Part shown: positions 40,101 through 52,100 of the stretch, in pieces
How the letters are laid out: every line of letters begins with the position of its first letter
Position numbering within the stretch: the first letter of the stretch is position 1
NCBI RefSeq assembly: GCF_910592395.1
Contig: NC_088309.1
Span: forward strand, 10,914,501-10,978,500
Direction of reading: 5' to 3'
From: Lineus longissimus
Lineage: Eukaryota; Nemertea; Pilidiophora; Heteronemertea; Lineidae
DNA length: 64,000 bases
Translations under genes and position numbers: made by a program
The notes under the pieces: model-generated
What the model was told of the DNA's origin: nothing
The model's database searches: none
The model's input: the letters and a program-made list of their open reading frames with translations, nothing else

Positions 40101-43100
40101 AAGTTAAAACGCAAGATAATCCACAATATCTCACATCCGATACACTTGATTAAAGTTATCAAGCACCTGAAGAGGAAACAACAGAAACACACACTGGTCC
40201 ACCATATTTCAAAGAAGGTTTCTCATTTGAAGGCAGTTGTCAGGCATCTTATAACGAAACAAAAGAAAGGGAAGCCAGTTACTCACAAACTCAAGATGAT
40301 CAAACGTCTCATCAGGAAGACTGTCCAGAGAAAGCTGCAGTTAAAACGCAAGATAATCCACAAAATCTCACATCGGGTACATTTGATGAAGGTCATCGAA
40401 CAGCTGAGGAAGAAACTGCACAAGAAAACGAAGCAAATCGAGAAACTTAGATTAGTCAGAAAGACAAAGAAAATAACACACAGAATTACCAAGGTTCACG
40501 AGAAGAAAAGAATGCAACCAATCTTGAAACAAGTGAACAAATGTAAGGCAGAACTGAGAAGGAAAGTGAGGTTGATAAAGACAATTAAAACAAAGAAAGT
40601 CCTTAAAGTTTCACATCAGAGACATTTGATGAAAGTTATCAAGCACCTGAAGAGGAAACTACAGAAACACACAGTGGTCCACCATATTTCAAAGAAGGTT
40701 TCTCATTTGAAGGCAGTTGTCAGGCACCTTATAACGAAACAAAAGAAGGGAAAGCCAGTTACTCACCAAATCAAGACGATCAAACGTCTCATCAGGAAGA
40801 CTGTCCAAAGAAAGCTGAAGTTAAAACGCAAGATAATCCACAAAATCTCACATCGGGTACATTTGATGAAGGTCATCGAACAGCTGAGGAAGAAACTGCA
40901 CAAGAAAACGAAGCAAATTAAGAAACTTAGATTTGTCAAAAAGACAAAGAAAAAAACACACAGAGTCACGAAGGTTCACCAGAAGAAAAGAATACAACCA
41001 ATCTTGAAACAGGTGAAGAAATGTAAGGCAGAACTGAGAAGGAAAGTGGGGTTGATAAAGACAATGAAAACAAAGAAAGTCCTTAAAGTTTCACATCAGA
41101 GACATTTGATGAAAGTTATCAAGCACCTGAAGAGGAAACTACAGAAGCACACAGTGGTCCACCATATTTCAAAGAAGGTTTCTCATTTGAAGGCAGTTGT
41201 CAGGCACCTTATAACGAAACAAAAGAAGGGAGAGCCAGTGACTCACAAAATCAAAACTATCAAACGTCTCATCAGGAAGACTGTCCTAAGAAAGCTGAAG
41301 TTAAAACGCAAGATAATCCACAAAATCTCACATCGGGTACATTTGATGAAGGTCATTGAACAGCAGAGGAAGAAACTACAAAAGAAAACAAAGCAAATCA
41401 AGAAACTAAGGTTAGTCCTTAAGTCAAAGAAAATAACACACAGAGTCACGAAGGTTCACCAGAAGAAAAGAATACAACCAATCTTGAAACAGGTGAACAA
41501 ATGTAAGGCAGAACTGAGAAGGAAAGTGGGGTTGATAAAGACAATGAAAACAAAGAAAGTCCTTAAAGTTTCATATCAGAGACATTTGATGAAAATTATC
41601 AAGCACCTGAAGAGGAAACTACAGAAACACACACTGGTCCACCATATTTCAAAGCAGGTTTCTCATTTGAAGGCAGTTGTCAGGCATCTTATAACGAAAC
41701 AAAAGAAGGGAGAGCCAGTGACTCACAAAATCAAGACTATCAAACGTCTCATCAGGAAGACTGTCCAAAGAAAACTGAAGTTAAAACGCAAGATAATCCA
41801 CAAAATCTCACATCGGGTACATTTGATGAAGGTCATCGAACAGCTGAGGAAAAAACTGCACAAGAAAACGAAGCAAATTAAGAAACTTAGATTTGTCAAA
41901 AAGACAAAGAAAATAACACACAGAATTACAAAGGTTCACAAGAAGAAAAGAATACAACCAGTTTTGGAACAGGTGAACAAATGTAAGGCAGAACTGAGAA
42001 GGAAAGTGGGGTTGATAAAGACAATGAAAACAAAGAAAGTCCTTAAAGTTTCACATCAGAGACATTTGATGAAAGTTATCAAGCACCTAAAGAGGAAACT
42101 ACAGAAACACACACTGGTCCACCATATTTCAAAGAAGGTTTCTCATTTGAAGGCAGTTGTCAGGCATCTTATAACGAAACAAAAGAAAGGGAAGCCAGTT
42201 ACTCACAAAATCAAGACGATCAAACGTCTCATAAGGAAGTATGTCCAGAGAAAACTGAAGTTAAAACGAAAGATAATCCACAAAATCTCACAGCGCGTAC
42301 AATTGATGAAGGTCAACGAACAGCTGAGGAAGAAACTGCACAAGAAAACGAAGCAAATCGAGAAACTTAGATTAGTTAGAAAGACAAAGAAAATAACACA
42401 CAGAATTACCAAGGTTCACGAGAAGAAAAGAATGCAACCAATCTTGAAACAAGTGAACAAATGTAAAGCAGAACTGAGAAGGAAAGTGAGGTTGATAAAG
42501 ACAATTAAAACAAAGAAAGTCCTCAAAGTTTCACATCAGAGACATTTGATGAAAGTTATCAAGCACCTTAAGAGGAAACTACAGAAGCACACAGTGGTCC
42601 ACCATATTTCAAAGAAGGTTTCTCATTTGAAGGCAGTTGTCAGGCACCTTATAACGAAACAAAAGAAGGGAAAGCCAGTTACTCACCAAATCAAGACGAT
42701 CAAACGTCTCATCAAGAAGACTGTCCAAAGAAAGCTGAAGTTAAAACGCAAGATAATCCACAAAATCTCACATCGGGTACATTTGATGAAGGTCATCGAA
42801 CAGCAAAGGAAGAAACTGCACAAGAAATCAAAGCAAATCAAGAAACTTAGGTTAGTCCTAAAGTCAAAGAAAATAACATCCAGAGTCACGAAGGTTCACC
42901 AGAAGAAAAGAATACAACCAATCTTGAAACAGGTGAACAAATGTAAGGCAGAACTGAGAAGGAAAGTGGGGTTGATAAAGACAATGAAAACAAAGAAAGT
43001 CCTTAAAATTTCACATCAGAGACATTTGATGAAAGTTATCAAGCACCTGAAGAGGAAACTACAGAAACACACACTGGTCCACCATATTTCAAAGAAGGTT

Positions 43101-46100
43101 TCTCATTTGAAGGCAGTTGTCAGGCATCTTATAACGAAACAAAAGAAAGGGAAGCCAGTTACTCACCAAATCAAGATGATCAAACGTCTCATAAGGAAGA
43201 CTGTCCAGAGAAAGCTGAAGTTAAAACGAAAGACAATCCACAAAATTTCACATCGGGTAAATTTGATGAAGGTTATCAAACAGCTGAGAAAGACACTGCA
43301 CAAGAAAACGAAGCAAATCAAGAAATTAAGATTAGTCAGAAAGACAAAGAAAATAACACACGGAATTACAAAGGTTCACAACAAGAAAAGAATGCAACCA
43401 ATCTTGAAACAGGTGAACAAATGTAAGGCAGAACTGAGAAGGAAGGTGGGGTTGATAAAGACAATGAAAACAAAGAAAGTCCTTAAAGTTTCACATCAGA
43501 GACATTTGATGAAAGTTATCAAGCACCTGAAGAGGAAACTACAGAAACACACAGTGGTCCACCATATTTCAAAGAAGGTTTCTCATTTGAAGGCAGTTGT
43601 CAGGCATCTTATAACGAAACAAAAGAAAGGGAAGCCAGTTACTCACAAAATCAAGACGATCAAACGTCTCATAAGGAAGAATGTCCAGAGAAAACTGAAG
43701 TTAAAACGAAAGATAATCCACAAAATCTCACAGCGCGTACAATTGATGAAGGTCAACGAACAGCTGAGGAAGAAACTGCACAAGAAAACGAAGCAAATCG
43801 AGAAACTTAGATTAGTCAGAAAGACAAAGAAAATAACACACAGAATTACCAAGGTTCACGAGAAGAAAAGAATGCAACCAATCTTGAAACAAGTGAACAA
43901 ATGTAAGGCAGAACTGAGAAGGAAAGTGAGGTTGATAAAGACATTTAAAACAAAGAAAGTCCTTAAAGTTTCACATCAGAGACATTTGATGAAAGTTATC
44001 AAGCACCTGAAGAGGAAACTACAGAAGCACACAGTGGTCCACCATATATCAAAGAAGGTTTCTCATTTGAAGGCAGTTGTCAGGCACCTTAAAACGAAAC
44101 AAAAGAAGGGAAAGCCAGTTACTCACCAAATCAAGACGATCAAACGTCTCATCAGGAAGACTGTCCAAAGAAAGCTGAAGTTAAAACGCAAGATAATCCA
44201 CAAAATCTCACATCGGGTACATTTGATGAAGGTCATCGAACAGCTGAGGAAGAAACTGGACAAGAAAACAAAGCAAATCAAGAAACTAAGGTTAGTCCTT
44301 AAGTCAAAGAAAATAACATCCAGAGTCACGAAGGTTCACCAGAAGAAAAGAATACAACCAATCTCGAAACAGGTGAAGAAATGTAAGGCAGAACTGAGAA
44401 GGAAAGTGGGGTTGATAAAGACGATGAAAACAAAGAAAGTCCTTAAAGTTACACATCAGAGACATTTGATGAAAGTTATCAAGCACCTGAAGAGGAAACT
44501 ACAGAAACACACAATGGTCCACCATATTTCAAAGAAGGTTTCTCATTTGAAGGCAGTTGTCAGGCACCTTATAACGAAACAAAAGAAGGGAGAGCCAGTG
44601 ACTCACAAAATCAAAACTATCAAACGTCTCATCAGGAAGACTGTCCAAAGAAAGCTGAAGTTAAAACGCAAGATAATCCACAAAATCTCACATCGGGTAC
44701 ATTTGATGAAGGTCATTGAACAGCAGAGGAAGAAACTACAAAAGAAAACAAAGCAAATCAAGAAACTAAGGATAGTCCTAAAGACAAAGAAAATAACACA
44801 CAGAGTCACGAAGGTTCACCAAAAGAAAAGAATACAACCAATCTTGAAACAGGTGAACAAATGTAAGGCAGAACTGAGTAGGAAAGTGGGGTTGATAAAG
44901 ACAATGAAAACAAAGAAAGTCCTTAAAGTTTCACATCAGAGACATTTGATGAAAGTTATCAAGCACCTGAAGAGGAAACTACAGAAACACACACTGGTCC
45001 ACCATATTTCAAAGAAGGTTTCTCATTTGAAGGCAGTTGTCAGGCATCTTATAACGAAACAAAAGAAGGGAGAGCCAGTGACTCACAAAATCAAGACTAT
45101 CAAACGTCTCATCAGGAAGACTGTCCAAAGAAAGCTGAAGTTAAAACACAAGATAATCCACAAAATTTCACATCCGATACACTTGATTAAAGTTATCAAG
45201 CACCTGAAGAGGAAACTACAGAAACACACACTGGTCCACCATATTTCAAAGAAGGTTTCTCATTTGAAGGCAGTTGTCAGGCATCTTATAACGAAACAAA
45301 AGAAGGGAAAGCCAGTTACTCACAAACTCAAGATGATCAAACGTCTCATCAGGAAGACTGTCCAGAGAAAGCTGCAGTTAAAACGCAAGATAATCCACAA
45401 AATCTCACATCGGGTACATTTGATGAAGGTCATCGAACAGCTGAGGAAAAAACTGCACAAGAAAACGAAGCAAATTAAGAAACTTAGATTTGTCAAAAAG
45501 ACAAAGAAAATAACACACAGAATTACAAAGGTTCACAAGAAGAAAAGAATACAACCAGTCTTGGAACAGGTGAACAAATGTAAGGCAGAACTGAGAAGGA
45601 AAGTGGGGTTGATAAAGACAATGAAAATAAAGAAAGTCCTTAAAGTTTCACATCAGAGACATTTGATGAAAGTTATCAAGCACCTGAAGAGGAAACTACA
45701 GAAACACACACTGGTCCACCATATTTCAAAGAAGGTTTCTTATTTGAAGGCAGTTGTCAGGCATCTTATAACGAAACAAAAGAAAGGGAAGCCAGTTACT
45801 CACAAAATCAAGACGATCAAACGTCTCATAAGGAAGACTGTCCAGAGAAAGCTGAGGTTAAAACGAAAGATAATCCACAAAATTTCACATCGGGTAAATT
45901 TGATGAAGGTCATCGAACAGCAAAGGAAGAAACTGCACAAGAAAACGAAGCAAATCAAGAGACTTAGGTTAGTCCTAAAGTCAAAGAAAATAACATCCAG
46001 AGTCACGAAGGTTCACCAGAAGAAAAGAATAAAACCAATCTTGAAACAGGTGAACAAATGTAAGGCTGATCTGAGAAGGAAAGTGAGGTTGATAAAGACA

Positions 46101-49100
46101 ATGAAAACAAAGAAAGTCCTTAAAATTTCACATCAGAGACATTTGATGAAAGTTATCAAGCACCTGAAGAGGAAACTACAGAAACACACACTGGTCCACC
46201 ATATTTCAAAGAAGGTTTCTCATTTGAAGGCAGTTGTCGGGCATCTTATAATGAAACAAAAGAAAGGGAAGCCAGTTACTCACCAAATCAAGATGATCAA
46301 ACGTCTCATAAGGAAGACTGTCCAGAGAAAGCTGAAGTTAAAACGAAAGATAATCCACAAAATTTCACATCGGGTAAATTTGATGAAGGTTATCAAACAG
46401 CTGAGGAAGAAACTGCACAAGAAAACGAAGCAAATCAAGAAATTAAGATTAGTCAGAAAAACAAAGAAAATAACACACGGAATAACACAGGTTCACAACA
46501 AGAAAAGAATGCAACCAATCTTGAAACAGGTGAACAAATGTAAGGCAGAACTGAGAAGGAAGGTGAGGTTGATAAAGACAATGAAAACAAAGAAAGTCCT
46601 CAAAGTTTCACATCAGAGACATCTGATGAAAGTTATCAAGCACCTGGAGAGGAAACTACAGAAACACACACTGGTCCACCATATTTCAAAGAAGGTTTCT
46701 CATTTGAAGGCAGTTGTCAGGCATCTTATAACGAAACAAAAGAAAGGGAAGCCAGTTACTCACAAAATCAAGACGATCAAACGTCTCATAAGGAAGACTG
46801 TCCAGAGAAAGCTGAAGTTAAAACGCAAGATAATTCACAAAATTTCACATCGGGTACATTTGATGAAGGTCATCGAACAGCAAAGGAAGAAACTGCACAA
46901 GAAAACGACGCAAATTAAGAAACTTAGGTTAGTCCTAAAGTCAAAGAAAATAACATCCAGAGTCACGAAGGTTCACCAGAAGAAAAGAATACAACCAATC
47001 TTGAAACAGGTGAACAAATGTAAGGCAGAACTGAGAAGGAAAGTGAGGTTGATAAAGACAATTAAAACAAAGAAAGTCCTTAAAGTTTCACATCGGACAC
47101 ACTTGATGAAAGTTATCAAGCACCTGAAGAGGAAAATACAGAAACACACACTGGTCCACCATATTTCAAAGAAGGTTTCTCATTTGAAGGCAGTTGTCAG
47201 GCATCTTATAACGAAACAAAAGAAAGGGAAGCCAGTTACTCTCCAAATCAAGAGGATCAAACGTCTCATAAGGAAGAATGTCCAGAGAAAACTGAAGTTA
47301 AAACGAAAGATAATCCACAAAATCTCACAGCGCGTACAATTGATGAAGGTCAACGAACAGCTGAGGAAAAAACTGCACAAGAAAACGAAGCAAATCGAGA
47401 AACTTAGATTAGTCAGAAAGACAAAGAAAATAACACACAGAATTACCAAGGTTCACGAGAAGAAAAGAATGCAACCAATCTTGAAACAGGTGAACAAATG
47501 TAAGGCAGAACTGAGAAGGAAAGTGAGGTTGATAAAGACAATTAAAACAAAGAAAGTCCTTAAAGTTTCACGTCAGAGACATTTGATGAAAGTTATCAAG
47601 CACCTGAAGAGGAAACTACAGAAGCACACAGTGGTCCACCATATTTCAAAGAAGGTTTCTCATTTGAAGGCAGTTGTCAAACGTCTCAGAAAGGAGCTAC
47701 AACTGGTTCGACTTTCAAGGAATCTTCAGGTCGCTGAGAAGAAGAGGAGACCTGTCATGAAAATAATCCAGAAGCTGAAGCGCCGCAGGTTAAAAATGCC
47801 ATTCAAGAGACTTGAACTCAGGAAGATTCAGCTGTTGAAGAAATTGAAAATTGCCAGGAAGGAGAAGAAACCGACTCATCAAATATTTAAAAAGCTGAAA
47901 TATACAAGGAGAAAAACGTCTGTGCTCCAGGACAAACGAGTTAAAGCATTACAAATTCTTAATCAAACAATGACCAAGGAAATTGAAGAATTGAAGGAGA
48001 AAATAAGGCTCTGTAAGACACAGAAATTGGTCCAGGTGAGGACTCCAACAAGTCGGATGACAAAGAAGCTCAAGCATCTTAAGATGAAGAGAATCCATGA
48101 ACGGCTTGTAAGGCAGAAACTGAAATTAAAGAGGATGCGTTTATTGAAAAAATTGAAACTGGCTAGGACGATGAAGAAACCCACAACATTGATCATCAGG
48201 AAGTTAAAGCATCTAAAGTTGAAGACAACACAAAGAACTATTCGAAGGAGACTGACTCTGAAGCAAAGGAAGACACTGACGACAAAGCTACTCAAGAAAC
48301 TTCGACTTGCTAAACGTGAAAAGAGACCAACCACTAAGATTGTTAGACAGCTTGAACAATTAGCAATGATGAAAGAGAAGAAACGCTACCTGTCTGTAAG
48401 ACAGAGGGTGGAAGGCAAAGAGTTACAAAAACCTGAGGAGAGAGAAGAACCTGAAGAAAGGGAAAACCATAGAGAGGTGGAAACCCCGGAAGAACTCACT
48501 CGGGGACAAATAGAAGGCAAAGAGCTGAAAAGGAAGCCAGTGAAACACAAGGAAGGACTTGAGTTCCAGAGGCCAATCGTGAGACAGGAGGCACTGGGGA
48601 TACGACGAAATCTGCTCTACATGACTCGATATAGAACCAGGAAAGAGGTTGTGGTTTACGAAATATCATACAGTTGCAATCATGGTTTCAGATTACGCAC
48701 CATAAGCAGTGATAAGGTGATATGTTATAAGGTTATTCAGAAGTGCCAAGAAGGGTACAAGTTGATTAAGAAGCCTGGGGAGAAAGTGCTTTGCCACAAG
48801 AAGATACCGAGATGTTCGAAGGAATATAAATTGCGAAGATTACAGGAAGGGGTAAGCACATGTTACAGAAAACACCCCTCTTGTCCGCCCGGCTATGAAT
48901 TCAAACATACACCTAGTATGACAGCAGATTGCTTGAAGACAATCAGAACGTGCAAGGGTGGTTTTATAAAGAGGAAAAGAGGAGAAGAGACCGTGTGTGT
49001 CAAGAAGACTCCGAGATGCAAGTCTGGTTACAAACTGATGAATAAGTTGATTGGTCAAGCCAGGTGTCATAGAAGGGTACCTAAATGCCCGCAGAAATAC

Positions 49101-52100
49101 GAGCTCAAGAAAACCAAAGAAAATACCTTTGAATGCATCCACGATGTTCCGATCTGTGACGATGGATTTACGTTAAAGAAACAAGGAGAGGTGCCAGTCT
49201 GCACAAAGAGAGTAACAAGTAAGTAAAAGCAATCAGTATAAACTTAGAGCCTCATGTGATTCATATAACTGACCAACATGTGCTCTCTTTTCATTTTAAT
49301 AACGTCATTAGGAGGCAAATTTCACTTTTGCTGCTAACTTTTTTTATACATGAAGTTCAGTGGCGTAAAGAATAGGCTTACCTGGGCTAGCATTTGGTGA
49401 CAAGTTATCAATCAATCCACAGCTAACCAGAATGCTGTCAATGCGATGGATATTCTTGCCCAAGGTAACTACCGTGATACAACAAACATTATAAAAGTGA
49501 AAAGCGAGTGTACAAGAACAGTATATTGATCAATACACCACAACATCAAAAATTGGTTGCAAAAATTCTGCTTCAGCAGCCATAGTTTTACCAGTCATGT
49601 CAACAAAGACAAAGCTGTAACGTCGTTGTATAACCCTGTTGAACTCAAACTTGCTTTGCAGAACTTTCCTGTGAAAAAGACTACGAACTGAAAAAGAAGG
49701 ACGGAAAGAAGCAGTGTGTAAAAGTAGAGTACAAATGTCTGCCAGGCTTCACTCTGAAACAGGAACCGGGCAAAGAAGTTATCTGTGAAAAGATGGTGAC
49801 AGGTTAGATCCGTTTAAAGTCTTTCTCTACATCCGTTTTACTATTCTGTGTATTCGAATTAGCGCTGAACACACTTGCAGATCACGAATTATCGGAATGA
49901 CCAATGTGAAAGTGATTTTGGATTCCCGAGGAGAAGAAGCTAGAGAGATAAATGTACGATGTAATATTAGACTTCTGGTCTCCATTGTTTATCAAACAAG
50001 GGAGAGAAACCATACCCAACACCTGAAGCATACGATAGTCTACACTATTCTCGATATTTTCAGCTAGTATTTTGTCTTGTGTTAGGGGTGGTTTATAAGT
50101 GCTCCTTTATATCTCTAAGCCAATCGGACCTCAAGCTCCAACGCTGCAATCTGCCGCAACAGCGCAGTCAGACACTCACTAATATACATTTTGGCATGAT
50201 TTTTCAGAAGAACCAGAAGAATCGCGACATGGACTTAAAATGCCAAAGAAACTGGTCCCAAAGACTGTAAATGAAACCATACCTGCAATCCCAAGAGAAC
50301 TCAACGAAGTACGAGAATATACTACCATTGTGAAGGAAATCATTAAGTTACCCAGGCACGTTGTCTTGAGAGAGAAGCCTCAGGAGACTGATGAATTCGT
50401 TCAGCCTTTGGAGAAGGAGGTGACAACGGAACCAAAGGAGGTTGTGCTGAAGCGTAGGCCTGTTGAAGCTGCTGATGAAGTGAATCCAGTGATTGAGGAC
50501 CGTACAGAGACACCTGAGGCAAAGGAGGTGACAGTTGGGCCGAACATTCTTCGGAAGCAAGTGGCCGGACGAACACGGATTGTGACGTCTGGACATTCTC
50601 CGCTGACGACTGTGAAGTCGATGGAAAGATTCAGAAAAGGTAACACTGTCGAAATTTCGGAGTCTTACAAATGTAACGTCGATGTTATACAAAGCGATCA
50701 TCGCCGACCATGTTTACTGCATGCCCCTTCGATCCCCTTAAACGTGTTTTATTAAAGGGATGTACAATGTATATAAAATGGTGTCAAGGCGACTCTATAA
50801 GGATGAATAAATGTGAACCACTTAGAAAAATTTGCTCAGTAAAATTGACATTGCCACCCATGTTTTTATCACAAATGCCTACTTTACAGTTGCGTTTTCT
50901 TGCAGTTGCTGAATGTGATGAAGGATATAGCGTCATCAAACAAGGAGACAGGAAAGAATGCGTCCGATGCCCTGAAGGCTTTAACATCCAGCACAAGAAA
51001 GGATACATCGCCTGCTTCAAAACTATTCTAAAGTGTATGGAAGGCTATAAACCAACATGGAAATATGGAAAAGGACTTTGCGTGATGAAAATTCCGGAAT
51101 GTTCTAAGGGCTTCGAACTGACACAAGAAGGAGGGTTAGCGTTGTGCGTGAAGAGGGCCCCTCCAGAGTGCAAAGACCCGAGGAACAGTGACCCAGCCTG
51201 CTCGAAGACTGTCCGCTCATGCCCCAGCGATTATCAACTCAGTGGAAAAGAAGACTTGATGGTGTGCGTTAAGAGGCGCCTCATGTGTTTGAAAGGATAT
51301 AAGATTAAAAAGAAGGCCTCAGGAGCCAACTGCGTGAAGAATATCCCCACTTGTGACCATGGATTTAGTTTGGTGAAGAGACAGGGTGTGCCAGTTTGCG
51401 CCAAGAACTCAGCGACTTGTTCGGACGGGTACGAACTACGAAACACTGGACCAAAACCGGAGTGTGCAAAGAAGGTCTACACGTGTGAAGAAGGCTGTGA
51501 CCTCAGAGAACGGGGAGGAAAGATGACATGCATAATGCGCAAGACAGGTGAGTGCATTGAATTAAACACAGTCTTGAAACTTGACGGCAATCTCACCCTC
51601 TCCTTGGATAGGCCTCGGTCTATTCAAAGCAGTTTTCGTTATCTTGAAACACGCCGCTCAAAAACCAGTCGAGCCTACACGAACGTCTATTTTACCAAGC
51701 ATTTTAGGCTACGTATCACGCACAATGCCTTTGTTATGCCTAAAGAGATGGACCAGAGAGTGGGTGTGGCATGGCGTGGTAGCCACTAGATTTGTAGTTC
51801 ATTGAGACATTGTGTAAGTTTTGCAAACCCTGTCATCCTTTTGCAGAAATGCAAGGCGAACCGAAAGAAGTCCCAGCTTCCGTGGTTGAAGTCACCATCC
51901 AACCCGAAGAAAAGATGTCTTTTGCCGACCCTCGTAGTATCGAAATTGACACCAGGCCTGTGATGATCGATGTGGACAGAGTTCCAGCGACTGTTAGGAC
52001 CATCTTTGTCAAGGACGAAATACGTAAACCAACGTTCATCGAAATAAAGGTTGAACCCTTGACCCACACCGTGACAATGCCAGTAGAAATAAATCCTGTG

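Larger units (their letters stand above)
23808..47678 (+). repeat. Protein-coding tandem array of 480-bp (160-residue) units
   Basis: Landmarks inside each unit recur at exactly 480 bp (for example at 25652, 26132 and 26612, and at 31406, 31886 and 32366). From 23,975 to 47,240 the landmarks are spaced as 46 intervals of 480 bp and 5 of 237 bp, giving about 52 copies, preceded by one truncated unit at 23,808. By hand count a representative unit holds about 59 Lys/Arg, 15 His, 3 Glu and a single Cys in the motif NKCKAEL. Units differ by few substitutions. All length variants are multiples of three, so the frame is kept throughout. Confidence 0.95.

Noticed and set aside
24455-47449. A ladder of about 68-residue hydrophobic open frames on the - strand, repeating every 480 bp
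   Set aside because: They are antisense shadows of the coding array, with identical period and no independent splice or start evidence.
23808-47678. CRISPR array or non-coding satellite DNA
   Set aside because: The repeats are 480 bp without spacers, keep an open frame throughout, and lie in a spliced animal gene.
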